NCBI GenBank assembly: GCA_003151665.1
Contig: PLYD01000132.1
Location: forward strand, 1-8,088
Length of the DNA stretch: 8,088 nucleotides
Origin: Candidatus Dormiibacterota bacterium
Lineage (GTDB): Bacteria > Chloroflexota > Dormibacteria > Dormibacterales > Dormibacteraceae
Reading direction: 5' to 3'
This document shows, piece by piece, positions 1-6,104 of this stretch (within the stretch, counting starts at the first letter, position 1; every line of letters starts with the position of its first letter). A program made the position numbers and the translations under genes. The notes beneath the pieces are model-generated. The model saw only the letters and a program-made list of their open reading frames with translations, was not told the DNA's origin and made no database searches.

Positions 1-856
1 TGACCGCTGTGAAATGCTCCTGCCGATCCTCGGTCCATTTGACGGGCCGGCCCAGCTGCATGGCGGCGAACGGCACGAGCAGCTCGTCGGGGTAGAAAAG
101 CATGATCTTCGGCCCAAAGCCGCCGCCCACGTCCGGCGCGATCACTTCGACGTTCGACTCGGGTAGGCCGAACAGCACCGACAAGCCGCCCCGTATTGAG
201 GTCGGCGACTGGGTCGAGTCGTAAACGGTGAGCTTGCGCTCCGACTCCGACCACCTCGCCCACACGGCGCGGCCCTCCATCGGGCAGGCGGCGCCGCGCT
301 CGAAACGGAAATGCAGTTTCTTCCGGTGCGGCGCCGCAGCCATCGCCCGGTCGACGTCGCCGACCTCCTGGAGCATCTCCGCCGCCACGTTGCCGGGGAC
401 GTCGTCGTGGACGAGGTGCTTCGCGGCGGCTCCCGCCTCAGGAGTGATGACGATCGGCAGAGGTTCGTAATCGACCCGCACGAGGTCGGCCGCGTCCTCG
501 GCGATGTTGCGGCTCTCAGCGACCACGAAGGCGACCGCTTCCCCCGCGTAGCGCACGATCTCGGACGCCAAGCACCGCTGCGTGCGGCCGTGGGTGAGAT
601 TGGGGTGCGGGATCAGGATCGGTAGGTCGATGTTGCCAAATGGAAGGTCTGTAGCGACATAGACGGCGACCACGCCGGGCAGAGCGCGCGCGGCAGCCAC
701 ATCGATGGAGGCGATGCGCGCGTGCGCGTACGGCGATCGCACAAGGCAAGACTCCAACGCGCCGTCGTCGATGTCGTCCGTAAAGCGCCCATGCCCGCGA
801 AGCAGCCGGTCGTCCTCGACTCTCTGGACGCGCTCACCGAACCATTTCGTTGTCAT
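1..856 (-). CDS. Molybdenum hydroxylase large (molybdopterin-binding) subunit, xanthine dehydrogenase/CoxL type, N-terminal part
   Basis: This is the catalytic subunit of a three-subunit molybdenum hydroxylase, which oxidises a heterocycle or aldehyde using water and passes electrons to the Fe-S and FAD subunits. I translated 285 residues from the ATG at 856; the gene continues past the left edge, so only about a third of the usual 750-800 residues is present. An aldehyde oxidase a/b hammerhead-type N-terminus is visible (GRFTDDI at 23-29, SPYAHARI at 41-48). It is followed by a molybdopterin-binding start with PMEGR at 192-196, STQSP at 214-218 and the hallmark GGGFGPK at 244-250. The ATG overlaps the TGA of the Fe-S subunit gene (ATGA), so translation is probably coupled. 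The active-site loop that separates CO dehydrogenases (VAYRCSFR) from other members lies outside the window, so the substrate is not readable. The cluster favours a purine, pyrimidine or related ring. The family is sure; the substrate is inference. Confidence 0.93.
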   Translation of the reverse strand, partial: MTTKWFGERVQRVEDDRLLRGHGRFTDDIDDGALESCLVRSPYAHARIASIDVAAARALPGVVAVYVATDLPFGNIDLPILIPHPNLTHGRTQRCLASEIVRYAGEAVAFVVAESRNIAEDAADLVRVDYEPLPIVITPEAGAAAKHLVHDDVPGNVAAEMLQEVGDVDRAMAAAPHRKKLHFRFERGAACPMEGRAVWARWSESERKLTVYDSTQSPTSIRGGLSVLFGLPESNVEVIAPDVGGGFGPKIMLFYPDELLVPFAAMQLGRPVKWTEDRQEHFTAV

Positions 857-1308
857 TTGCCCGACAGCTCGGCCGCCCGATGGACAGCGCGCCGGATCGA
901 CGCGTAGCCGGTGCACCGGCAGAGATTCCCGGCGATCCCCTCTTCGACCTGCTCAGGCGTCGGGTCGGGATGCTGGGCGAGCAAGCCCACCACCGACATC
1001 AAGAACCCTGGCGTGCAGAAGCCGCACTGCAGGCCCTGACACTCGTGAAACGCCTGCTGAACGGGGTGCAGCGGAGCGCCCGCCGCCGCCAGTCCCTCGA
1101 CCGTCGATACCTCGTGGCCCTCGGCCTGGACTGCCAGCATCAGGCAAGACCGCACCGGCTCGCCGTCCAGCAGGACCGTGCAGCAGCCGCACACCCCGTG
1201 CTCGCAACCGACGTGGGTCCCGGTCAGGCCGAGATCGTGACGTAGGTGGTCAGAAAGCAGACGCCGCGGATCGAGCGGAGGCGCGTACAAGTTCCCGTTG
1301 ACCTTCAC
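853..1308 (-). CDS. Molybdenum hydroxylase small [2Fe-2S] subunit (CoxS/XdhC-like iron-sulfur type)
   Basis: This 151-residue electron-transfer subunit carries two [2Fe-2S] clusters between the molybdenum centre and FAD. The plant-ferredoxin-type N-terminal cluster is bound by C35, C40, C43 and C55 (CEHGVCGCCTV then SCL). The C-terminal helical-bundle cluster is bound by C95, C98, C130 and C132 (QCGFCTPG and NLCRCTGY). All eight ligands of the family are present and the length is normal (about 150-165). The start is GTG at 1308; it overlaps the TGA of the FAD subunit gene as GTGA. The stop TGA overlaps the ATG of the large subunit. The N-terminus MKVNG fits the family start and no better upstream start is available. 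It must act with the flanking FAD and molybdopterin subunits in the cytoplasm. The substrate cannot be read from this subunit. Confidence 0.96.
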   Translation of the reverse strand: MKVNGNLYAPPLDPRRLLSDHLRHDLGLTGTHVGCEHGVCGCCTVLLDGEPVRSCLMLAVQAEGHEVSTVEGLAAAGAPLHPVQQAFHECQGLQCGFCTPGFLMSVVGLLAQHPDPTPEQVEEGIAGNLCRCTGYASIRRAVHRAAELSGK

Positions 1309-2057
1309 GCCGCGAAGACCCTCTCAGTCAGGACCCGCACCAGGTGAAGGCGAAATTCCGGCGTCGCCTCCAGGTCGCCGCTCGGCTGCAGGCCTCGGCC
1401 AGGATTCGCCGGGTCGGCGAGCACTGGTGTTGGGGCCACGCCGAACAATGCCAGCCGGCCCGAGGCTCGCACTGCTCCGGCGAGCGCAAAGTCGCCGTGG
1501 CGACGCGATTCTTCGACGATCGCGAATGCCCCGGATGAGGCGGGGAACCAGGCCTCGACCAGGAGCTCGTCAGGCGCCAGGGCAGTTTCAAACACGCCCT
1601 TGAAGAGGTCGCCGGCGTCAATGATCCGGTCGCCACGCGCAGAACGCCCGATTACGTGGCCACCAAGCGCCAGCAGAACAGCCGGGAGCTCCGATGCGGG
1701 ATCCGCGTGGGCGATGCTTCCGCACACCGTGCCGCGGTTGCGAATCACGCGGTGCGCGACCAGCCGGACCGCCGCAGTCAGAAGCGGGCAGACGCGAGCC
1801 GCCACCTCCGAGTCCTCGACAGCTGCCTGCCGAGCGAGCGCCTGAACTGCCACGCCGCCGTCGCGCTCGTAAATCGCGTCAAGGCCAGGAAGCCGGTTGA
1901 TGTCGACCAGGTGCGCGGGCTGAGCGAGCCGAAAGTTGAGCAGCGGGATCAGGGACTGACCACCCGCCAGCACTTTGGCGTCCTCCAACGAGCCAAGCAG
2001 CTCGCACGCTTCCTCGACGGTCGACGGAGCGTGGTATTCGAAGGGAGGCGGCTTCAC
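1305..2057 (-). CDS. Molybdenum hydroxylase medium FAD-binding subunit (CoxM type)
   Basis: This FAD subunit passes electrons from the Fe-S clusters to an acceptor. Both FAD-binding signatures of the FAD_binding_5 domain are visible: AGGQSLIPLL at residues 31-40 and TVCGSIAHADPASELP at 110-125. A CO-dehydrogenase flavoprotein C-terminal domain follows. I start it at the GTG at 2057, giving 250 residues beginning MKPPPFEYHAP, a typical CoxM N-terminus. This GTG overlaps the TGA of the cyclase-family gene as GTGA, the same arrangement as at the next junction. An in-frame ATG at 2120 would add 21 residues without family resemblance, read inside the upstream gene. The protein is short: CoxM proteins usually have about 280-290 residues, and the shortfall lies in the last third, between FGVAPTP and the final EFRLHLVRVL helix. 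I see no frameshift, so this looks like a compact variant rather than a broken gene. Confidence 0.93.
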   Translation of the reverse strand: MKPPPFEYHAPSTVEEACELLGSLEDAKVLAGGQSLIPLLNFRLAQPAHLVDINRLPGLDAIYERDGGVAVQALARQAAVEDSEVAARVCPLLTAAVRLVAHRVIRNRGTVCGSIAHADPASELPAVLLALGGHVIGRSARGDRIIDAGDLFKGVFETALAPDELLVEAWFPASSGAFAIVEESRRHGDFALAGAVRASGRLALFGVAPTPVLADPANPGRGLQPSGDLEATPEFRLHLVRVLTERVFAA

Positions 2058-2833
2058 TCCAGGATCGCGACCGCCCGACAGGGCGACGCCTCGCCGCCCT
2101 GGAACCGCCACGGAAAGCATCCGAGGGTGATCTTCTGGTCCAGAACATCGTCGATCTGGCCGCCGAGATTCTCGATGTGAATGATGTCGTGTGGAAAAAG
2201 CAGCGTGTGCATGATCTGGTAGTCGGCCTTGGGAAAGACCTCGTCCAGGCTGCGACCGAGCTTCTTCTCGGCCTCCTCCGCCTCGTCAGCACGGATCCGC
2301 CGGATGACAGTGTTCATTGGGTGATCCGCGCTGCCGGCGTCAACCGCGATCCAGCGCACGCCACGCCCGAGCACCCACTCGGCGAAAGCGCGAGTGGGTC
2401 CGGGATGCCGGATGAAGTATTTGGTTTCGTCCACCTGCGACCTATCGGTCCAGTTCTCCGGGTAATAACGGTGGTAGCCAGTGTGGATGACGAGGATGTC
2501 TCCGCGCTGGATGCGGTGGCCTGTGTCTTTCTCCCACCTCTCGAAATGCTCCGGCCCATAAAGCTCGTAATCACCGATGCCCATCCGTTCCAGATCGACC
2601 ACGCAGGCGGGGCCGATGAGAAAGTCGAGCCCGAGGTCGCCGATGAACTTGCCCCCGGACAGGAAGTGCGCAGGAGCGTCGAGGTGGGTGCTGACGTGGA
2701 GCGTCATCGTTATCTCCTGCCCGCCGGCTTTGTCGAACGCGAGCCTCTTGATCCATCGGATCGCGGGCCCTGCATAGCCGGCGAAAGCCGGCGTGTGCAG
2801 AGAAAAGTCCTGCGTCAGGTCCAGAAATCTCAT
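2054..2833 (-). CDS. Cyclase-family metal-dependent hydrolase (kynurenine formamidase/isatin hydrolase-like)
   Basis: This 259-residue protein belongs to the cyclase family (PF04199). Characterised members hydrolyse amide bonds in N-formylkynurenine or open the lactam ring of isatin using bound Zn or Mn. The metal-binding motif H-x3-H-x-D-x3-H is complete at H46, H50, D52 and H56 (HVSTHLDAPAHF), and the family start FLDLTQDFS is at residues 3-11. IAVDAGSADHP and the C-terminal FPHDIIHIENLGG match further conserved blocks. It is the second gene of the leftward operon, and its stop overlaps the start of the FAD subunit gene. That coupling suggests it works on the substrate or product of the hydroxylase, perhaps opening an oxidised ring. 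No tryptophan genes are nearby, so kynurenine formamidase is unlikely. The ATG at 2833 has no clear Shine-Dalgarno sequence and sits 8 bases after a strong hairpin. Family sure, substrate unknown. Confidence 0.9.
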   Translation of the reverse strand: MRFLDLTQDFSLHTPAFAGYAGPAIRWIKRLAFDKAGGQEITMTLHVSTHLDAPAHFLSGGKFIGDLGLDFLIGPACVVDLERMGIGDYELYGPEHFERWEKDTGHRIQRGDILVIHTGYHRYYPENWTDRSQVDETKYFIRHPGPTRAFAEWVLGRGVRWIAVDAGSADHPMNTVIRRIRADEAEEAEKKLGRSLDEVFPKADYQIMHTLLFPHDIIHIENLGGQIDDVLDQKITLGCFPWRFQGGEASPCRAVAILE

Positions 2834-2841
2834 TTTGCTAA

Positions 2842-2870
2842 GCGCCGCTGCCGATGCGTGGCAGCGGCGC
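2842..2870 (-). other. Intergenic stem-loop between permease and cyclase genes
   Basis: The 54-base gap between the permease stop and the cyclase start holds a perfect 11-bp inverted repeat (2842-2852 with 2860-2870, arms gcgccgctgcc and ggcagcggcgc) around a 7-base loop. On the transcribed minus strand it is followed by TTAGCAAA and then the cyclase ATG, so there is no U-run as in a standard intrinsic terminator. It could lower read-through, protect the upstream permease mRNA from 3' decay, or mask the cyclase ribosome-binding region. The pairing is seen directly; the role is inference. Confidence 0.6.
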
Positions 2871-2887
2871 CTCTGATGAACTGGTCC

Positions 2888-4342
2888 TCAGTTACGTGAC
2901 CCGACCGCCGCGCTGGTTGCGCTGGTCTTCTTACGCAGGCCGAGGTTGAAAACGTAGTAAAGGACGGCGGTGATCACGAACCCCACGATGAAGGTGATAT
3001 CGCCGAAGTTTGGGTTGTTGGTCGGTATGGGGCCTACGTATAGAGGGTAGACATTGGCGAAGAGCCACACCGGAATCACGAGTCCGGCGGCCATAGCCAC
3101 GACACCCTGCCAGCGGTTGTACCCCGTGTTGTAGAACATGCTCTCGTCGCCATAGTCGCCCTTGCGAAGCCAGTAGTCCACGAAGACCACCGCCAGCCAG
3201 GGCGCGATCCAGTAGCTGATCAACAGCAGGAAGGTCTCGTACTTGCTGCCTGGCGCGACCTGCGCCTGGAAGGCGATACCGCCGATGAACCCGATCACTC
3301 CGACGATGATTGCCAGCGCCGCGCGGCGCTGTCGCAGGTTCATGCCCATCTCCTTGATGCCAAGGGAGACGAGCGACATCGTGCCGCTGTAGATGTTGAT
3401 CGCGTTCGCGGCCACCGCCCCGATCGCGATGCACAGCAAGGTCGGGTAGTAGACGACGTCGGGCATCGCGCGCTGCAGCTGAGCGGTCGGGATGCCACTC
3501 CAATCAGTGCCGTGGACAGTGACCAACACCGCGCCAGCAAGCTCGAGGAGGACGCACGAAAGGAAGACGCCGAAGCCCGCCCAGAACCCCACCATCCTCC
3601 GGTCCGAGCCGGGCGCCATATAGCGCGTGTAGTCCGCCGCGAAAGGGTTCCAGCCGACCGCGTAGCCGAAGGCGGCGGTGAAGGCGAGCAGCCATCCGCC
3701 GGGTATCGGCGTCGGGCTGAAGCCGTAGTTGCCGTGCATGAAGATGAAGAAACACGCGACGATGAAAACGATCCCCAGCAGTGGCAGGGCGACGCGCTCG
3801 AAAACGTGGATCAGATTGTGCCCGAGCGTGGCGATGATCACTTGAACGACGACGATGACCAGGAAGGCCACCCAGAAGGGTAGGTGCAGGGAGGGGAGCA
3901 GCGCCTGCAGGGCGAAGGCGCCGCTGACGCTGTTGACGATGAACCAGCCGAAAGATGCAGTGAGGCCGTTCAGCGCGGCGGGCAGGATGTTGCCCAGAAA
4001 GCCAAATGCCCCACGGCTTTCGACCATCATCGGGACTCCGAACTTCGGGCCCCACGACGACAGGACTGCGTGCGAGATAGACCCGAGCGCGGTTCCGATG
4101 ATGATGGCGGTCGCCGCCTGCCAGAGGTTCAAGCCCAGGAAAGCAACGGCGATGACGCCGATGAATACGGTTGCGAACTCGAGGTTCGGGGACAGCCAGG
4201 TCCAGAACATCTGGATCGGCTTGCCGTGCCGCTCCTTGAGTGCTATGTACTCGACGCCGCCCGGCTCGATGGTGGCGACCTTGTCCCCGTAGTCGCCCTC
4301 ACGAACCGGGACGTGCTTTTCAACTTCTTCGCTCGTCTGCAC
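2888..4342 (-). CDS. NCS1-family nucleobase/ureide permease
   Basis: This 484-residue integral membrane protein belongs to the nucleobase:cation symporter-1 family (PF02133: cytosine, purine, uracil, allantoin, hydantoin or thiamine uptake). A soluble N-terminal stretch of about 45 residues is followed by about 12 hydrophobic segments. Family signatures are visible: WGPKFGVPMMVESRGAFGFLG after the second segment, GWNPFAADYTRY mid-protein, and FVDYWLRKGDYG near the cytoplasmic loop before the last segments. It is longer than E. coli CodB (about 420). It is the first gene of the leftward operon, divergent from the deaminase gene, and is the likely importer of the cluster's substrate. The GTG at 4342 is chosen because a good Shine-Dalgarno sequence lies six bases upstream; the ATG at 4349 is out of frame. 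The exact ligand cannot be read from the sequence. Confidence 0.93.
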   Translation of the reverse strand: MQTSEEVEKHVPVREGDYGDKVATIEPGGVEYIALKERHGKPIQMFWTWLSPNLEFATVFIGVIAVAFLGLNLWQAATAIIIGTALGSISHAVLSSWGPKFGVPMMVESRGAFGFLGNILPAALNGLTASFGWFIVNSVSGAFALQALLPSLHLPFWVAFLVIVVVQVIIATLGHNLIHVFERVALPLLGIVFIVACFFIFMHGNYGFSPTPIPGGWLLAFTAAFGYAVGWNPFAADYTRYMAPGSDRRMVGFWAGFGVFLSCVLLELAGAVLVTVHGTDWSGIPTAQLQRAMPDVVYYPTLLCIAIGAVAANAINIYSGTMSLVSLGIKEMGMNLRQRRAALAIIVGVIGFIGGIAFQAQVAPGSKYETFLLLISYWIAPWLAVVFVDYWLRKGDYGDESMFYNTGYNRWQGVVAMAAGLVIPVWLFANVYPLYVGPIPTNNPNFGDITFIVGFVITAVLYYVFNLGLRKKTSATSAAVGSRN

Positions 4343-4348
4343 AGACCA

Positions 4349-4356
4349 TCCCCCTT
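4349..4356 (-). promoter_or_regulatory. Ribosome binding site of the permease gene
   Basis: On the minus strand AAGGGGGA lies six bases before the GTG at 4342. It is the clearest Shine-Dalgarno sequence in the window and decides the GTG as the permease start, because the nearby ATG is out of frame. Confidence 0.65.
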
Positions 4357-4381
4357 GATAAACCGGCCGTGTTCGTTCCGA

Positions 4382-4410
4382 AGTTTAGGTCTCTGTTAGC
4401 CTCCTGTCGA
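4382..4410 (-). promoter_or_regulatory. Candidate sigma70-type promoter of the leftward operon
   Basis: On the minus strand TCGACA (4410-4405, one mismatch to TTGACA) is followed after exactly 17 bases by TAAACT (4387-4382, matching TAnnnT). Transcription would start near 4375, giving a leader of about 30 bases that contains the permease Shine-Dalgarno sequence. The -35 box reaches the A of the deaminase start codon on the other strand. The match and spacing are seen directly; promoter activity is inferred. Confidence 0.4.
4397..4410 (+). promoter_or_regulatory. Candidate leaderless promoter (-10 box) of the rightward operon
   Basis: The deaminase ATG at 4410 has no Shine-Dalgarno sequence; the bases before it read cctcctgtcg. 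TAGCCT at 4397-4402 fits the TAnnnT -10 pattern and lies seven bases before the A of the ATG, the geometry expected for leaderless transcripts, which are common in actinobacteria. I see no convincing -35 box. It lies within the spacer of the opposite-strand promoter candidate. Confidence 0.28.
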
Positions 4411-5684
4411 TGCTCGATTTGCTCCTGACCGGCGCCCGCCTCCCAGGGCAGACTGCAACTCGGCAGATCGGGATTCGGGACGGTCTGATAGCTGAACCCG
4501 AGGCGGAGGCGCGCCAGGTCCTGGATCTCGCCGGTGCCCTGGTCACGCCGGCCCTGGTCGAGCCCCACATCCACCTCGATGCCGTGCTCACCGTCGGCGA
4601 ACCGCGCCACAACCTTTCCGGCTCTCTGGTCGAGGGCATCGCCATCTGGGCCGAGCGAGGGCCGCTACTCAGCGTCGATGACGTCAAGCGCCGCGTCCGC
4701 ACTGTGCTGCGCTGGCAGCTGGCGAACGGCGTCCAGTTCGTCCGCAGCCACGTGGACGTCTGCGACCCGGAGCTTCGCGCGGTTCGCGCGCTGATCGAGC
4801 TGCGTGAAGAGATCGGCGACCAGATGGAGCTGCAGCTCGTGGCCTTTCCGCAGCAGGGCATCATGTCGTTCGACGGCGGCGAAGATTTGATGCGGCGCGC
4901 CGTCGACATGGGGGTCGACGTGGTGGGCGCGATTCCACACTTCGAGCTGACGCGCGAGTACGGCGAACGCTCTGTCAAGTTCGCTATGGCACTCGCGGCC
5001 GACAAAGGCTTGCGAGTCGACATCCACTGCGACGAGACGGACGACGATCACTCGCGGTTCGTCGAGGTGATGGCCGCGGAGACCATCCGGCTCGGGATGG
5101 GCGGCCGCGTCACCGCGAGCCACACCACGGCCATGCACTCCTACAACAACTCCTACGCCAACAAAGTGATCAACAACCTGAAGCGAGCGAAGATGCACAT
5201 GGTCACCAACCCGTTGGACAACTCGACGCTGCAGGGGCGCTTTGACGGCTACCCCATCCGCCGCGGCCATACCCGTTTCAAGGAGCTCCTGGCGGCAGGT
5301 GTCAACACCTGCATCGGCCATGACTCAGTCATGGATCCCTGGTACCCGCTCGGCTATGGCGATCCGCTGCAGGCTGCCTTCGTGCTCGCCCACTATGGGC
5401 AGATGTCTGGCCACGACGAGCTGACCACGCTGATCGACATGATCACCAAGAACCCTGCCAGCGCCCTCGGCCTGGAGGGTTACGGGCTCGAGCCGGGCTG
5501 CCGGGCCGACCTCTGCGTCTTTGCGGCGCCGACTGAGATGGACGCCATCCGGCTGGTCGCACCACGCAAGCTCGTGCTGCGCGGCGGGAAGATCGTGGCG
5601 CGCACCGAACCCGCCCAGACGACGGTGGTCTGGGACGGTCGCGAGGAAGCGGTCAACTTCCTCAAACCGTCCGCCTCGACATGA
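4410..5684 (+). CDS. codA: CodA-type cytosine deaminase family amidohydrolase, Ser in place of Asp314
   Basis: This 424-residue zinc- or iron-dependent amidohydrolase matches E. coli cytosine deaminase CodA (427 residues) end to end, so the symbol is given at family level. CodA deaminates cytosine to uracil and also isoguanine to xanthine. Visible active-site residues, with E. coli counterparts at +8, are H53 and H55 (EPHIHLD), Q148 (FPQ), H206 and E209 (HCDE), H238 (TASHTTAMHS), D305 (GHDS) and W311. All metal and catalytic positions are kept. The next residue, S306, replaces E. coli Asp314, a residue lining the substrate pocket whose mutation changes substrate preference in E. coli; the loop LDNSTLQGR also differs. 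Cytosine is therefore not assured; isoguanine, isocytosine, 5-methylcytosine or creatinine remain possible. It is the first rightward gene, and its TGA overlaps the DUF3830 ATG. The start is fixed by the family N-terminus LLLTGARLPG. Confidence 0.93.
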   Translation: MLDLLLTGARLPGQTATRQIGIRDGLIAEPEAEARQVLDLAGALVTPALVEPHIHLDAVLTVGEPRHNLSGSLVEGIAIWAERGPLLSVDDVKRRVRTVLRWQLANGVQFVRSHVDVCDPELRAVRALIELREEIGDQMELQLVAFPQQGIMSFDGGEDLMRRAVDMGVDVVGAIPHFELTREYGERSVKFAMALAADKGLRVDIHCDETDDDHSRFVEVMAAETIRLGMGGRVTASHTTAMHSYNNSYANKVINNLKRAKMHMVTNPLDNSTLQGRFDGYPIRRGHTRFKELLAAGVNTCIGHDSVMDPWYPLGYGDPLQAAFVLAHYGQMSGHDELTTLIDMITKNPASALGLEGYGLEPGCRADLCVFAAPTEMDAIRLVAPRKLVLRGGKIVARTEPAQTTVVWDGREEAVNFLKPSAST

Positions 5685-6097
5685 TCGAAATCGTTGTCGC
5701 GGATCTTCGGTTTCTCGCTCGCCTGGAGACTGAGAAAGCGCCAAAGACCACCGCCAGGTTCCGCGCGATGCTGCCGCTCAAAGCAAAGATCCTCCAGGCG
5801 CGATGGAGCGGAGAGGCGGCCTGGATACCCTTTGGCGATCTCAACCTCGACCTCGGCTTTGAGAACCACACCAGCTACCCCGCTCCCGGGCACCTGCTCC
5901 TGTATCCAGGCGGGGTGAGTGAGACTGAGATCCTCTTTCCTTATGGCTCGACCATGTTCGCGAGCAAGGCCGGCCAGCTGGCCGGCAATCACTTCGCCAC
6001 GATCTACGAAGGCAACGATCAGCTCGCCGCGCTCGGGCACCTGGTCGTCTGGAAGGGCACACAGGACGTCACGTTCGAGGAACGCGGCGGCGACTGA
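5681..6097 (+). CDS. DUF3830 family protein (cyclophilin-like fold), function unknown
   Basis: This 138-residue protein matches the DUF3830 pattern as I recall it: an N-terminal LRFLARLETEKAPKTTARF segment, then a tryptophan-containing WSGEAAWIPF block, a central HTSYPAPGHLLLYPGG block, and a C-terminal NHFATIYEG and LGHLVVWKG block. The family is assigned to the cyclophilin-like superfamily, a small beta-barrel, but no enzymatic activity is established to my knowledge. It has no signal peptide or membrane segment, so it is probably cytoplasmic. Its ATG overlaps the deaminase stop as ATGA, and it ends 7 bases before the allantoate amidohydrolase start, so it is co-translated with ring-degradation enzymes. 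It may bind or act on an intermediate of the pathway, but no catalytic residues can be named. Family assignment is fairly secure; the role is unknown. Confidence 0.82.
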   Translation: MIEIVVADLRFLARLETEKAPKTTARFRAMLPLKAKILQARWSGEAAWIPFGDLNLDLGFENHTSYPAPGHLLLYPGGVSETEILFPYGSTMFASKAGQLAGNHFATIYEGNDQLAALGHLVVWKGTQDVTFEERGGD

Positions 6098-6104
6098 TCG
6101 CCGG

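Noticed and set aside
705..1301. Long plus-strand open frame of 198 codons opposite the hydroxylase subunits
   Set aside because: It is rich in Arg, Pro and Ser with no domain, and lies antisense to genes with complete Fe-S and hammerhead motifs. It is a GC-driven shadow.
1..2057. Aerobic CO dehydrogenase as the identity of the three-subunit hydroxylase
   Set aside because: The deciding active-site loop is outside the window, and the neighbours point to heterocycle catabolism, so CO oxidation is not supported.
2058..2120. Upstream ATG for the FAD subunit
   Set aside because: The extra 21 residues lie inside the cyclase gene and lack family similarity, while GTG at 2057 gives the canonical N-terminus and the GTGA overlap.
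2777..2792. Hairpin gccggc-gaaa-gccggc inside the cyclase gene
   Set aside because: It is only 6 bp in a GC-rich coding segment, and the GAAA loop is on the non-transcribed strand. Chance is sufficient.
4343..4392. Inverted AGACC and GGTCT as an operator in the divergent region
   Set aside because: Only five bases match with about 40 bases between arms, which is weak, and no regulator gene lies in the window.
3884..4399. Plus-strand open frame of 171 codons opposite the permease
   Set aside because: Its composition is that of a complement of transmembrane codons, and the permease on the other strand is clearly real.
5919..6104. N-terminal extension of the M20 hydrolase to an ATG at 5919
   Set aside because: The extra 62 residues are read out of frame through DUF3830, are Arg/Ser rich and do not resemble the family. 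The start at 6105 fits the family length.
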